Assembly: GCA_003194525.1 (NCBI GenBank)
Contig: NBIV01000216.1
Span: 1 to 64,000, forward strand
DNA from: Gracilariopsis chorda
Lineage: Eukaryota; Rhodophyta; Florideophyceae; Gracilariales; Gracilariaceae
Reading direction: 5' to 3'
DNA length: 64,000 nt
The notes under the pieces are model-generated. The model was not told the origin of the DNA and did no database searches. It saw only the letters and a list, made by a program, of their open reading frames with translations. Shown here piece after piece: positions 28,283-39,523 of this stretch. The translations under genes and the position numbers were made by a program. Within the stretch, counting starts at the first letter, position 1. Each line of letters opens with the position of its first letter.

Positions 28283-28981
28283 CTGGAGGGGGGGTAGGGA
28301 TGGAGCGTGGGGAGGACAGTACAGTTGAGGACAGGAAGGGATACGGGGAATGGATGAAGTGGACAGAAGAAGATACAGCGTTTTAGAGCGAAGTAAGATA
28401 TAGGTGTGAAGCGATGCGAGAACGAGGTGGGGCGGTGTTGTTGGTGTGGGATGTGTTGTGGAGGGGGGTGTTGGCGACAGCGAACCGGAGTGGAGGTTTT
28501 GAAGGGCGCGTCGTGACAGACGATGGGCGCAGCGGGCGTGAGCTTCGCACGCGCGACGCGGGCACGACTGTCTTGGGCTGCGGACCGTTACGGAGAGCGC
28601 GTGCCTGAGCTGTTTTCGCGGTGGCGCATGGGCGCCGCTGATTGGATGCGGCGGCGGATGGCGCGCGCGCCGATTGGCGGCGCTTGGGAGCTGTGACTGT
28701 ACCCTTGGTAGCTGTTCGGGAAACTGCAAGTGCGCGGTGCGGCGCGTTCTCGCAGCGAATGATGAGTTGTTCGCACCCTGGTGGTGTGCGCACCGCTTGA
28801 TGTTCATCTCGCGCAACTATCCACAGCGGTGCAGACGGCGCTCGCTGCGAGAAAGAGGGCTGTGATCAGTAGCGATAGCGATAGCGATTGCGATAGCGAT
28901 TGCGATAGCGATTGCGATAGCGATTGCGATTGCGATTGCGATTGCGCTGGCGCTTAAGACGCCGCGCGGACTGACTGCGGC
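28283..28981. promoter_or_regulatory. GC-rich divergent promoter, ACR2-like / ribokinase
   Basis: Two inverted CCAAT boxes (ATTGG) at 28641-28645 and 28673-28677, separated by GCGGCGG and GCGCGCGC sequence, and a hexanucleotide repeat abutting the ribokinase start. No gene. Confidence 0.55.
28871..28946. repeat. GCGATA/GCGATT hexanucleotide repeat
   Basis: About twelve and a half 6-bp units, first mostly GCGATA, then alternating with GCGATT, then pure GCGATT. The tract ends 35 bp before the ribokinase ATG, so it lies in the 5' leader or core promoter. Confidence 0.9.
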
Positions 28982-29962
28982 ATGTGCGAGCGTGACGTGT
29001 TCGTCATCTCTTCCATCAACAAGGATATTACGCTTTCGCTAGAGCGTTTCCCGGCGCGCGGCGAAACCACTCTGGCACAGTCCACCACCACCTCGCTCGG
29101 TGGCAAGGGCGCCAATGCAGCCGTAGCAGCCGCAAAGTCGTCGTACGCACGAAACACGCTGTTTGTAGGTGCGATTGGGGCGGACGGAAAATCTCTGCTG
29201 TCGCAGCTGCAGTCGTACGGCGTGGATGTGTCCCATGTGAGCGTGTTGGAGCAGTGCGTGACTGGCTTGGCGGTGATCGTTCTCGAGTCGCGCAGCGGTG
29301 AAAATCGCATCATTGTGGAGCTGGGCGCGAACTGTCGGTTTGAAACGCGTATGTGTGCGGCTGTTTATGAAGCGTTTTCAAGGGCGGTTGTGGTGCTACA
29401 TTTCGAAATGCGACATGACGTGGTGCAGCAACTTGCTGTGGATGCGGCTCGCATGGATGCTTTGGTGGTGCTCAACGCCAGTCCGGTTCCGACCAAGAGC
29501 TCCGTTCTGTTTGATGAGGCGGCGCGTATTTGGAGCCATGTGCACGTGTTGATTGTGAATCAAGTGGAACTTGAACAGCTGACGGGTGTGAAAGCGGAGC
29601 TGTCGGACGACAACGCATCGCTGTGTAGCGCGTACGGCGCGGGCATGGAGTCGTTGCGGAGGCGGTGCGAGAAGGACGCCAAGCTCGTGGTGACGCTGGG
29701 TGGCCAGGGCGTGGTATTCTCGGAACGCGACGGGCACTTGCAGCACGTTGCGGCCGTGAAGACGGACACCGTCGTGGACACCACGGGCGCGGGCGACACC
29801 TTCACCGGCTACGTGGCCGCCGCGCTGAGCCAGCGACTGAGCTTTGCAACGTGCGTGCGCGCGGGCGTGGCCGCGGCTTCGCTGTGCGTGCGGCGGCGCG
29901 GCGCGGCGGCGGCAGTGCCGGACGGCGCGGAGGTGCAGGTGCTGCTGAGCTCTCTCAATTAG
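28982..29962 (+). CDS. RBKS: Ribokinase (PfkB family)
   Basis: Phosphorylates D-ribose at O5 for entry into the pentose phosphate pathway; usually cytosolic. 326 residues, a normal length. The N-terminal PfkB signature is SLGGKGANAAVAAAKSS with VGAIGADGKSLLSQLQSYGVD. The active-site block is VVDTTGAGDTFTGYVAAAL, with the catalytic Asp in GAGD. NQVELEQLTG and LVVTLGGQGVV are the ribokinase-type substrate and ATP-binding strands. The gene is strikingly GC-rich, mainly at third positions, compared with genes on either side. The start follows the hexanucleotide repeat directly. Single exon. Confidence 0.92.
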   Translation: MCERDVFVISSINKDITLSLERFPARGETTLAQSTTTSLGGKGANAAVAAAKSSYARNTLFVGAIGADGKSLLSQLQSYGVDVSHVSVLEQCVTGLAVIVLESRSGENRIIVELGANCRFETRMCAAVYEAFSRAVVVLHFEMRHDVVQQLAVDAARMDALVVLNASPVPTKSSVLFDEAARIWSHVHVLIVNQVELEQLTGVKAELSDDNASLCSAYGAGMESLRRRCEKDAKLVVTLGGQGVVFSERDGHLQHVAAVKTDTVVDTTGAGDTFTGYVAAALSQRLSFATCVRAGVAAASLCVRRRGAAAAVPDGAEVQVLLSSLN

Positions 29963-30575
29963 CGTAATTACATCGCGCGCCGCACATTTGCGCGACGCTG
30001 TCTTGGCTGCGTGGCGCGCAGCACTGCGGCAGCGCGCGCGGCGCCCGTCTGCCGCGCTTCGTTGCTCTTCTCGGCGCTTTCTGCCAGCGCTGAACGTCGC
30101 TCTGCCGCACACGCCCTCCACCGCTACGCCTCCCTACAAAAGCAACGTCGCAACTCGTCCGTCCCACGGCTGACCCGTCGCCCACGCACACCTTTGCTCC
30201 AGCCGTTGTCTCCGCAACCGCTACACTCCCCCCCCCACCCCCCACCCCCACCCCCACCCCCACCCACCCATCACACTCCCCCACCGCCCGCTAGACTTGC
30301 TCGTAGCTCCGCAGACTGCTGCTCCCATCCAGCACGTCTACACCCCTGACCCCCCCTTTCCCCCTTCCCCGCGCTGAACAGACCACCGTAGCAAACCACC
30401 AACTCCCGAGTCGAGTAGCACCACCACCCACCCCCCAACACCCCTCTTCACAACACTCGCAGCACACAACAGCACCCCCTCCCTCCCCCACCCACCCCTC
30501 CTCCCACCCCCCTTCCCCGACGCTCATTCACCGACGTAATCGTCGTCAAAGACGCTTGCTACTTCCCCAATCAAC
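29963..30575. promoter_or_regulatory. C-rich promoter/leader of the PNUTS-like gene
   Basis: 613 bp. The plus strand carries long C-runs interrupted by A or T at about 30228-30290 and 30420-30520, continuing towards the ATG at 30576. No coding frame. The tract matches C-rich leaders upstream of other genes in this window. Confidence 0.5.
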
Positions 30576-33485
30576 ATGGCGAACACCCCGCACCGGCAAC
30601 ATAGATACACCCCTATACAACCGCTTAGAACCGTCGCACAACCCCCTCCCTCAATCGACCCCTCAACTCCCGCAACGAGTTCCACATCTACTCCCCCTCT
30701 ACATCTCGCACACAGTCACCCCGTACAACGTGCTCCATCGAGCACAAATACAATACCTGTGACGCACAATCTCATGTTATCGAGTACGCCTGTACAAAAC
30801 ACCTCCCTTAATACACTCCCGTCTTCTACTCATTCCACCACCAACAGCACTGCGCTCGATGCATCCGTCGTTCACGGCGTTCAACAAGTTTCCATTTCTC
30901 CCGACGCACAGCTTGTGCCCACTGCACAAGCGCGTTCCGAAATCAACACCAGTCGAAAGCAAACTCATTCGACTGAGTCTCTTCCTGTACAAACACAGCA
31001 GCTGCACCCACCACATCTGCATGTTGCTCCAATCGACCATCTACCACATGTACAAACCCTTACAAACCCCACCACCATCACCATCACCACCACCACCACT
31101 TCCTCCTCTACCAAACAACACCTCCCTAACATTCAACAACCCGACTCTAAACCCGGTCCAACCCCTTCAAATATCACCCCCACCCCCTCCAAATCCAATC
31201 CCAATACCACAACTTTATCCGCGCAAATCCCCAATGCACTGTCGAAACCGCCGAGTCACTTGACACCAACGTAAGTTTTACAAACTCTCTCAACTACTTT
31301 GTTATCTTACTACTCCGCAGGATCTCGTCGTCTCCGCCATACTAACTGCTTGGCTTTCATGTGTCGTTGCTTTATATCCGTTTGACTGTGAAGAAAACGA
31401 AATGCTGCTTCTCTCGAACACAATCAACAGCGAGTTTCTCATGAGCAACAACAATTGGAACCCTCTTCAATTAAACGTCCAAAGCTTGCTACCCACCGCT
31501 CACAGGTATCACCAATGGCACTGGATCAAACACAAAACCAAAAGCAACAACCTTCGCAACCCGGACGCTCCGCTACCGCACCGACTCCAGCATCTCCCAA
31601 ATCCGCATCTCCCAAATCCGCATCTCCCAAGTCCACATCGCCCACTACTTCAAACCAAAGCTCCGTCGCTTCATCCGCAAGTGATGCCCCGCCCAATGAA
31701 GCGCCACCGACTGTAGCGCTTGTCTCTCTGCCGATGCTACGTAGCAGCCCCGTCGACGCTGCCCGTTCCGCCTCACCGCCTTCCAAACCGCAGAAAAGCG
31801 TCACTTCCGCTCCTATGCTCATCAGTAAAAGGGTTGAGGATGTGGTGTCCGACGCTTCGTCCCCAGCAGATGTTTCCAATCCCGCAATTGAAAAGCAAGC
31901 ATCAGACGCCGATTCCACTTCCAAGACGTCTCCCAAGCCCGAGAAGAAGAAGAAACAGAAGACTATATCGTGGGCGCAGCCTGAGAACCTTGAAGAAGTG
32001 CATTATATTGATACGAGATCGGACTTGATCAGGTCTTGGCATCCGGACTTTCAGATTACTCTCCCTTTTGCACCGGCCACTTTGCAGATGTTTCTAGCAG
32101 CGCGGGCGGCTGAGGCGGCCGCTCAGAACTCTGGAAATGAGGACGGTGGAGCTAACAAGGGCGCTCCTCAAATCCGCAGTAAACCCAAGTTATCGACATT
32201 TGAGGAAGCTCGAAAAAGAGAACATGAAATGGAACTGGAAAGAGCGAGACGCGCTAGAGAGGAACAGAACAGACGGCTGGACGCTATGTGCGCGAAACGT
32301 CCATGGCGTAAACCGTTTGCCATTGTCCTGCCCGCTGAGTGTAGAAAGGATCCTGCGGAAATTGAAGAGTTTAACGTTATTGAAGAGGATCATCCGGCTC
32401 CTGTGCTGCAGATTGAGCGAAATCGAACGACGCCTTTGTCACCTGTTCTTAGGAATCGAGTACCACGAGCTTCGCATCTTGTGAAAGTACCGGTCATTCC
32501 TCTTTCTGATGGTAATTCAAAGGAGGAAGATACTTACAGGTCGCAAGCATCGACGTACACTTCTCAACAGAGTTCGCAAGATTATTACGCCGGGACGAAT
32601 TCAACTTCTTATGCTGGTAATAAGGATGGTGCCAATTATGTAGGTCAGACTAATCCGTCTTATGGCAGTAATCGTAACTATAGCTCACGCAACGTGATAT
32701 CACAAACTGAAGATCGAAATTCTCAGGCTAACTATAATGACGGTTCAAAAGAAACTAGCAACTACCAAAATCCTATTCTTGGTTTCAATCGAACTAATGT
32801 GCAACACATCTTGACGCTGCTCAAGGAATCGGGGGTACTCAACGCAAAGACTAACGTCTCAAATCAAAGCCAAGTAATGCGTCATGGCCGTATACCCTCT
32901 TATGGACAACAGAGTAACGATGATCGACATGCTTCTTATGACGCCCCGAGTGAACTCCGTGGCCGGGATTCCAGATCTATCGACCCTTCTGGGTATCGAG
33001 CAAATGATGAACGACAAGACCAGGATGTCCAGCGTAATAGATCCCCGCCCCATCCGCCCCGTCCACCAGGGCAGGTGGAGCCTCCACAAGTGATGGGCCA
33101 TGGGCCACAAATGAAACCTCCACCATTTGTCCCGGGGATGCAGCCGCCTGGCCCAATGGAAGGCATGCCGTTTCCGATGCCACCTCTGCACCCTCCACCA
33201 CTTGGAATGCCGCCAAACGTGTTGCCACTCGGATTTGGACTTCCATTACCGCTGGGTATGCCCCCGATGGGTATGCCTCCGATGCCCATGCCACCTGGTG
33301 CGATGCCCATGAGCGGCCCTGGTCAGGATATGGGAGCGAGCCGTAGAGGAGGTATCAACAATGGCAGAGTTGAAAACGCTATGCGGCCAAAGCAGAAACC
33401 GATGAAACAAAGAAAACGATGCAAGTATTTTGGCACCAAACAAGGATGTCGTGATGGAAACGCATGCATGTTTGCGCATAATTAA
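30576..33485 (+). CDS. PNUTS/PPP1R10-like protein phosphatase 1 regulatory subunit with CCCH finger, 2 exons
   Basis: In animals PNUTS targets PP1 to RNA polymerase II termination complexes in the nucleus. Exons 30576-31270 and 31394-33485 join in frame to 928 residues. Residues 1-400 are disordered Ser/Thr/Pro/Gln. At 421-425 KTISW in a KKKKQ context is an RVxF docking motif. It is followed by EEVHYIDT, in the same order as the PNUTS stretch KTVTW plus the following hydrophobic pair. Next come a charged helix (EEARKREHEMELERARRARE) and RPWRKPFAIVLP, the counterpart of the PNUTS PW-x-PRPLVLP block. The C-terminus is Pro/Met/Gly-rich and ends in one CCCH finger (C908-x8-C-x5-C-x3-H), as in PNUTS. 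The N-terminal TFIIS-like domain of animal PNUTS is not visible. The SPKSA minisatellite lies in exon 2. Confidence 0.75.
31591..31635 (+). repeat. 15-bp coding minisatellite (SPKSA repeats)
   Basis: Two identical CATCTCCCAAATCCG units and a third variant, coding consecutive SPKSA pentapeptides in the disordered part of the PNUTS-like protein. Confidence 0.85.
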
Positions 33486-35296
33486 TCAACTGATGATATC
33501 ACAAGTATACAAGGAACAGAGCGATGCGCTTTCGTTTGTCGTGACGCATGGCAGACCTATCGCGAGTTGTGAATCATCAGAAGTTGACTCATGGCACGCT
33601 CAAGGGCCTTATTAGGCTATTACGATTTCTTTTAGGAAGGAGCAGTCCGTTAAGGTACGAAGGCAAGGATCTGTCATGCTTTTCTGGAGCGTCGGATCTT
33701 TGCAAAGGACCTCGGTAACTATTCGTAGCATTGTACGAGTGTGTTTCAGGATTAGTTTTACGAGATGAAGCTGTTCCTTTTCAGGATCAAGAGCTTGCAA
33801 ACTGCCGTCCATAACGATTGCCATCAAACTGATCATTCGAGAGTGGTGAAGAGTTTGGTGTTCAAACGTCGCTGCGTCTGTAGATGTTTCCGCGTTGCTG
33901 TTCCTTGGTAATCAATCTTAGTGAAGATTACATTCGGCTTGAGAACGACTTTCAATTTTACCAATATATCAGTTGCCGAGAAAAGAGAAACAACAGCACC
34001 GCCACATTGTTTCCGGGAACCCACCTCGTGTCATGGGGCAAAGGCTAATGGGTATGTTGTTACTCCTGGGAACTGAAAAGACGGTACGAACATGGCATTG
34101 TGTGAATCAAATGGTATGTCGTATCTGTGTGGTTTGCATCATGCTTCGCATTGCGTCGAAGAGATGTGCATGATGGTTTGATTAACTTGATGTAGTGACT
34201 GTTGATCGGGTATCAACTAATCTGTCCATACTGTTTTTCTTTGCACTCAATTCCGCTACAGCCATCTTTGCACTGCAAGCCTACCTGTTAACCTTTACCC
34301 TTTTTTTCAAACCTTGTATGGTCGTGTGTGGGTTTAGAACGAAACCATTGTTTCGAGGGGGATTCTTAAATCGTCACACGGGACCACTACACAGGCGAAA
34401 GCTTGGACATGGTATGCTAGATTCGTTGGCATGTCAGTTATTAGTTCGTAGTAGATTGTTGTACATAAGCCATAATAATTATAAACATCTATCTACCCTC
34501 ACTGAGCGATAGGTTATAGGTTAAGAGGGTTAGCAGTCTTCTTTGGTAGTTTTTCTACAGAGCATTTGAAAGAACTGATGCTGTCGTGCTCCTGTTACGA
34601 TGGCCAGATATTGGGATACCCCGTCCTCTACGTTGCAGTTCGGAAATCGCTCACGACAGAAAAAATGTTTCATGTCGAGGCTCTCGTGTGTCTGCCGCGA
34701 CAGGTCACTAGACAGCCGTTTTTCTTTTCGTTTCTTTTTTTTTCAGCTCGAAGGCAACCTAGGTGTTTCTCGTGAACGTCTTCTGTGTGTGTTTGTTATT
34801 TTAAATAATGCAAACGGTTCATGGAGACACGACCAGCTCTGTAGCTTTGGTACCGTAGGTACACAGTTGAAAATGGCGCTATTGCTAAACGGCTTGTATC
34901 TATGAACACCTTCTTTCCTGTTCATTCAATCTCTGCACGCAGGAGACCCTGGTGACTTTGTCAAGGTCGGCTGCACTCAATACCCTTCTGAGTAGCTTAC
35001 AACGGAAGAAACGTTCTGCCTAGAGAAGTTCTAGGGTTTTGCTAAGCTCAGAAATCAGCACCGACACGGCGAACGAGCAATACCCGTGGTGAGTACAGAG
35101 GGAACACTGAAGAACCCATTTGCAGAGTTCGTGTTGCAACTCCTCCAGCGTATCGAACTGTCCTCGTTTTTCTTTGTTTTACACAACATTCAATTTCGAA
35201 AGGTTCTGTCGTGATATCGTGATACCATCGGCATTCCCGAAGCGTTGTCTTGCTTTTCAATTGAGCACGTTAACATTCTTTCCACGGACATTCACT
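33486..35296. other. Intergenic region PNUTS-like / FkbM gene
   Basis: 1.8 kb with no supportable gene. A classic acceptor-like run (T-rich stretch then CAG) lies at 34732-34745 but no matching coding exon was found; it may belong to a 5' untranslated intron of the FkbM gene or be chance. Confidence 0.35.
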
Positions 35297-36465
35297 ATGG
35301 TCTCTACGAGACAGAGTATGCGCTATGAAGCAGATGATAAGGCTTCGAAAACTCGGGTTCAGCTTCTTCCCTTATGTTCCACACCATCAAAGAAGAGCTC
35401 CTTTGGTAAGTCCAAACGTACAATGGCTTACCATGGGTGTGGAAAATGGTCCGTTCTTGTTGCCCTAAATCTCTTTGTGTTCTGTGCGTCAGCTGGATTT
35501 GTCCTGTCAAACAGAAACTCTAATGCTCTCAAACCCGATGTTCGTGAGGAAACGCGAGCAGAAGCACCGGCTATGCGCGGTCGTCTTGATTGGGATGATG
35601 AACCCCTTCCACAATTCTGCAGTGACATCATTGAGTTCCCGCAGCCCCTTCGGAAAAACTGTTCTACAGCTCCAGATATAAAAGGGGCTCCAAGATGCAA
35701 TCCGGAACGTAAGATGATGTTCTCGCAGTACGGAGAGGATTACTACCTGTACACAAGACATTTCTCTAAGCTCAAAAGACCCGGTGTATACTTGGACATC
35801 GCTACAAACGAGTAGGTCAGAAAGCAGTTCATGAATTTTCTCACGGAGTTCGCAAACGAGCATTACTGACGAGCTATTTACTCTTCCACATCGCTTGCTT
35901 CTCATGTAGTGCCATATCCATATCAAATACGTACTTCTTGGATCGCTGCTTATCATGGAAGGGAATCTGCGTAGAGGCCAATCCCAAATACTACGAAAAA
36001 ATCCATCGGGAACGTTCTTGTGCATTGATTCCTACTTGCGTTAGCGATCGGGACGGGGTTACAGTTGAGTTCGCCCTATCTGGTCCAGGAAGTGGAGTGG
36101 TGTCCACTCATCGACAAGGTGACCAAATTCAAGATCGAGCTACAGCAGTCGTCAGGAAGAAATGCGTATCGATCGAGTCGCAACTGAAAAGATACGGAGT
36201 GACGGAGGTTGACTACTTGAATCTTGATGTTGAGGGCCATGAGCTTACTGTCCTCAAGAGCTTTGACTTCAGTAAGGTCAACGTGAAAGTCATTTCTGTT
36301 GAAATATCGTCATCCTCAAAGGAACCGATCGACAATCTGCTGACTCAAAACGGGTTTGTCAAACATAATAACGAAGAACCAACCGATGGTATGGAGGGAA
36401 TGCCCATCTTTCCTTCAAATGTGTTTTACGTTCACTCTGATGTGGTTTTTGGTCACCCTGAATAG
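35297..36465 (+). CDS. FkbM-type methyltransferase, type II membrane protein, 2 exons
   Basis: SAM-dependent methyltransferase of the FkbM family, which O-methylates sugars or other small groups. Exons 35297-35811 and 35910-36465 (donor GTAGGT, acceptor TCATGTAG) join in frame to 356 residues. An N-terminal basic tail and one membrane anchor (SVLVALNLFVFCASAGFVL) suggest a Golgi lumen enzyme. The catalytic domain starts FSQYGEDYYLYTRHF. The SAM-binding region YLDIATNDAISISNTYFLDRC spans the intron, and SWKGICVEANPKYY and VDYLNLDVEGHELTVLKSFDF are typical FkbM motifs. With the GT47 gene it suggests modified surface polysaccharides, but the substrate is unknown. Confidence 0.88.
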
Positions 36466-37975
36466 GTGCAATCACTGAGCTCACCGCAAAATGGTGAGAC
36501 GATACTAACTAGCACCATGAATTAGAACATCATTGGAAAGCCTTCGAAAGAGTCTTGAGAAAGCACTTACCCGCAGGGCTGTCTGCCTCTGTAAAATCTT
36601 CGCATGTCAAAAGTCGTCGTTCTACAGCACTTCAGTTTAGTAGATTCCACCCATATTATCGTTTCCCACACAGTTCTAGTTTCCATCTTCCATTAGAGAT
36701 TGAACATAGTATCTGGTAAACACGGCACCAGTTTTACCAGAAGATGTATTGGGCATCTAATTCAGTTCGTCAGCATAGTGGATTGCGTGTGCTTTGAGAA
36801 TGATGATTGAGGACGAGAATTCTGTTCAAGTCCCTATGGACGCCTGAGGCCTTTAAGTAAACTCGGGATTATAAAACGAAGACGAAAATCGTTCACTACT
36901 CCATGAAACCATTTTGTATACGGGTATAAATTCGAACCTCCTAGTCCGCGTAAGAGAAGAGGAAAGTCGATCAGAAATATAATTAGGCAGTGGCCAACCA
37001 GGTTCCTTGGTTTCCTGCGGAAAGAGAAGCATTTCTAGATGATACTTCTACCCATAATGCAGCAATTAAGCATTGAGGGCCCATAATAAACAACAACAGC
37101 AACAAATTCGAACTGGAATAAAAGCACCGCAGGTCTGAGACCAGGTCCCAGAATTGTCAAGTTGAGCACCTTTTCTCTAATTCCTTATTATAGGGTCACG
37201 GAAACTCTAATGTCCGAGACCTCATCGTGTTGACGGCAGCTGCCTTTCAGAAAACTGAGTAAACCACATCAACTTTCTGTTTCCTTGAGACTTGACATAT
37301 TCCCTCTTTTTATATCCTACAGCAGTCAAAATAAAACGATCTCGAACTACAGATAAGAACGCGCGATGGAAGAGGATAGGCGAAAATAGGTCCTTAAATT
37401 CTCGTACAAAGCAACAGAGAACCGCTGGGTATCTGCCCTCGTATTCGTTCTTGCAACCGTTGGTGTAGACACCCATCTTAATTGCCTTGTAAACTTCTGC
37501 AGGTCAAGGGGGCTCAAGACACAAGCTGATCCGCACATGCAAAGTACAACCGTCTTCCCTTCCACTGAACAAGGGAACCAACGGAAGCTAAATGGACCTC
37601 CAAAAGAGAGAAGAGTTCCGAACTTTAGATAGATCGAAGTTTGGTATATGCTTTCTATGTGTAGGAGAAGAGGAAGAAGAAAAAGAAAGGCGTCTTTTAG
37701 TATTGAAAATACTGCGTAGAAGGCTACTGTCTGCACCGAAGGGGAAAAGTTTAAATCGAGGGTTAAATGCTTAACTGTACTGCGACATGGCATGTACAGT
37801 TTTTCTCAAAACATATGCTCTTTGCCACGTTCCACGAGGGCTTGAAAGGTCTCACCTTAGTGAAGAGACTCCGCATATCTGGCATGTACCCTTCGTCGTT
37901 CGTAATATGACCTTTCACAGAATACACCTCGGAGTGCGTCGCCTATGATAATCAAAGGCTTGGCATACTTCCTGT
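36466..37975. other. Intergenic region FkbM / BTB gene
   Basis: 1.5 kb without a supportable gene, tRNA or obvious repeat. Confidence 0.35.
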
Positions 37976-39523
37976 ATGCGATTTAGATCTTCAAACGTAC
38001 CATCAGCATATCTTGAGAGCTCAACAAAAAGCTTTGAAATGAGAAATTCTGGCGTTCTTCGGGACGTTGGGGGGAATATAGAACTGGCTCTTACTCTTGA
38101 TAATTGGCATCTCTACAGAGGAAAGTTACATCCAAGGACGGAGGCTCTTAAGCGACAATGTCATCTGTTTGCCGATGTGGGTAACAACGATTTTCTCGTC
38201 ACGTTTGAGTTTCCTGGAAATGGAGGCTCACCGAAGAAGGAGATGTATATACATCGTTCTCTATTAGTCTCGACAGGAGGAGCGCTCAGGACTCTTGTGA
38301 CGAGTGGCTTTAAAGAATGTAGCAGTAAGACTGTTACTCTGCATGATTCATTCGACGTATGGAAGCTAATTCGTACGTATCTGTACCGCCAGCCGGTGGA
38401 CATGAGAGACGTGACCACGGAGACGGTGATGGTTGCTCATCGCTATGAGTTAGTTGAACTGTTCTGCGCATGTTTCCTATGGATCGAAGTATCCGGCATC
38501 TGGAAAGGAAAGGATCTTGTTGAGGACTGGTTGGAAGTTGTGAGCCTGGTACAACCACCACGTGCATTCTGTGAGTACTTTGCGCTGCAATTCTCGCTCA
38601 GCTTTGATTCTGTGGTGAAGAAACTAGAGAAATGTAACTGGAAAGAGGGCACGCAGAACATCTGGGTTTCTTTTTTCTCAAAGGGTATGTTTGCAGCATG
38701 CGTGAAGTACATCACCAGAACGAGCGCCAAGGATTACACATTTATTCTGCTTGATGCGCTGTTCACTGATGTGGAACGCGAGGCTAGCGACGAGCAAATC
38801 AAGCACGTGTTGGATTTTTTCGATTGGCGAAGTGCGTCGTTCAACAACGCTCTGAGCAGCGTGGCAGCGCTCAAATGGAGCCCGCGTTCATGGAGGGCAC
38901 TAGCACTAAACTCACAGAAGACAGCAGCGAAAAGCAGTTTCGATATGAGAGTGCGATGTCGAGTGCCGATCAGAATTCTACGTGATAATTGCGTGTGCAC
39001 TTACAAGGGCCGGTATTTATCATCGAATGACGAAGTGGGCACTGTGAATGCATCGATTCGAGTGGTATACTTAATTGTGCATCATGACGAATTGGATGAG
39101 CGCGGGGATCTCGGGCCAATGATGGTGACAGTGCGCATAAACAGCAAGCACAGAAACGTTAGAGCGTACTATGTAACGGGAAACGTTTTCTTGATTAGGG
39201 AACCATGCGCCTGCAGGGTTTCAGAGCATAAAGATTTTAAGTTCATGGAGGGTGAAGACAGCTTTTGCGACCGTATGCACAAGTTCAAATATGGAATTTC
39301 GGTGACGTTCATGATGGTAGAAGAACTAACGCGGGAAAACGCTCATTCTTGCGAAAAATGCATGTGGGTGGTGGGAGTGAGGATGCGCTTCACGAGGATA
39401 GAGAAAGCTTCCGATCCGACGTCACATTGGAAGGGGTGCGAAGAGCCCGATGAGTTCGAGTTTAGCGAGCTACCGGAGATGCGAGCGCACCGCACTGTGG
39501 TATCCCGTGGAAAGTACCCTTGA
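37976..39523 (+). CDS. BTB/POZ-domain protein
   Basis: 515-residue single-exon protein. A BTB-like fold occupies about 60-165: FADVGNNDFLVTFEF, MYIHRSLLVSTGGALRTLVTSGFKE, KTVTLHDSFDVWKLIRTYLYRQPV and VAHRYELVELFCACFLWIE, which corresponds to the usual substrate-adaptor dimer domain for Cullin-3 ligases. A BACK-like helical region follows. From about 320 a beta-rich C-terminal part (RCRVPIRILRDNCVC, VYLIVHHDELDE, MVTVRINSKHRNV, CMWVVGVRMRFTRIE) may be a ligand or substrate domain, but I do not recognise its family. The start may be the ATG at 37976 or the next one at 38039. No targeting signal. Confidence 0.75.
   Translation: MRFRSSNVPSAYLESSTKSFEMRNSGVLRDVGGNIELALTLDNWHLYRGKLHPRTEALKRQCHLFADVGNNDFLVTFEFPGNGGSPKKEMYIHRSLLVSTGGALRTLVTSGFKECSSKTVTLHDSFDVWKLIRTYLYRQPVDMRDVTTETVMVAHRYELVELFCACFLWIEVSGIWKGKDLVEDWLEVVSLVQPPRAFCEYFALQFSLSFDSVVKKLEKCNWKEGTQNIWVSFFSKGMFAACVKYITRTSAKDYTFILLDALFTDVEREASDEQIKHVLDFFDWRSASFNNALSSVAALKWSPRSWRALALNSQKTAAKSSFDMRVRCRVPIRILRDNCVCTYKGRYLSSNDEVGTVNASIRVVYLIVHHDELDERGDLGPMMVTVRINSKHRNVRAYYVTGNVFLIREPCACRVSEHKDFKFMEGEDSFCDRMHKFKYGISVTFMMVEELTRENAHSCEKCMWVVGVRMRFTRIEKASDPTSHWKGCEEPDEFEFSELPEMRAHRTVVSRGKYP

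Noticed and set aside
29396-30121. 241-codon minus-strand frame over the ribokinase gene
   Set aside because: Lies antisense to a well supported ribokinase; its openness follows from high GC. The translation is Arg/His/Ala-rich without motifs.
34600-34905. 101-codon frame preceded by a strong acceptor-like site
   Set aside because: The translation is Phe/Arg/Cys-rich from T-runs and shows no domain; the acceptor-like site lies inside the frame, not at its start.
36880-36990. Possible tRNA T-arm (TTCGAA contexts near 36930 and 37107)
   Set aside because: The flanking bases cannot form T-stem and acceptor stem pairs; no anticodon arm at the right distance. Other intergenic TTCGA sites failed the same test, so no tRNA is called.
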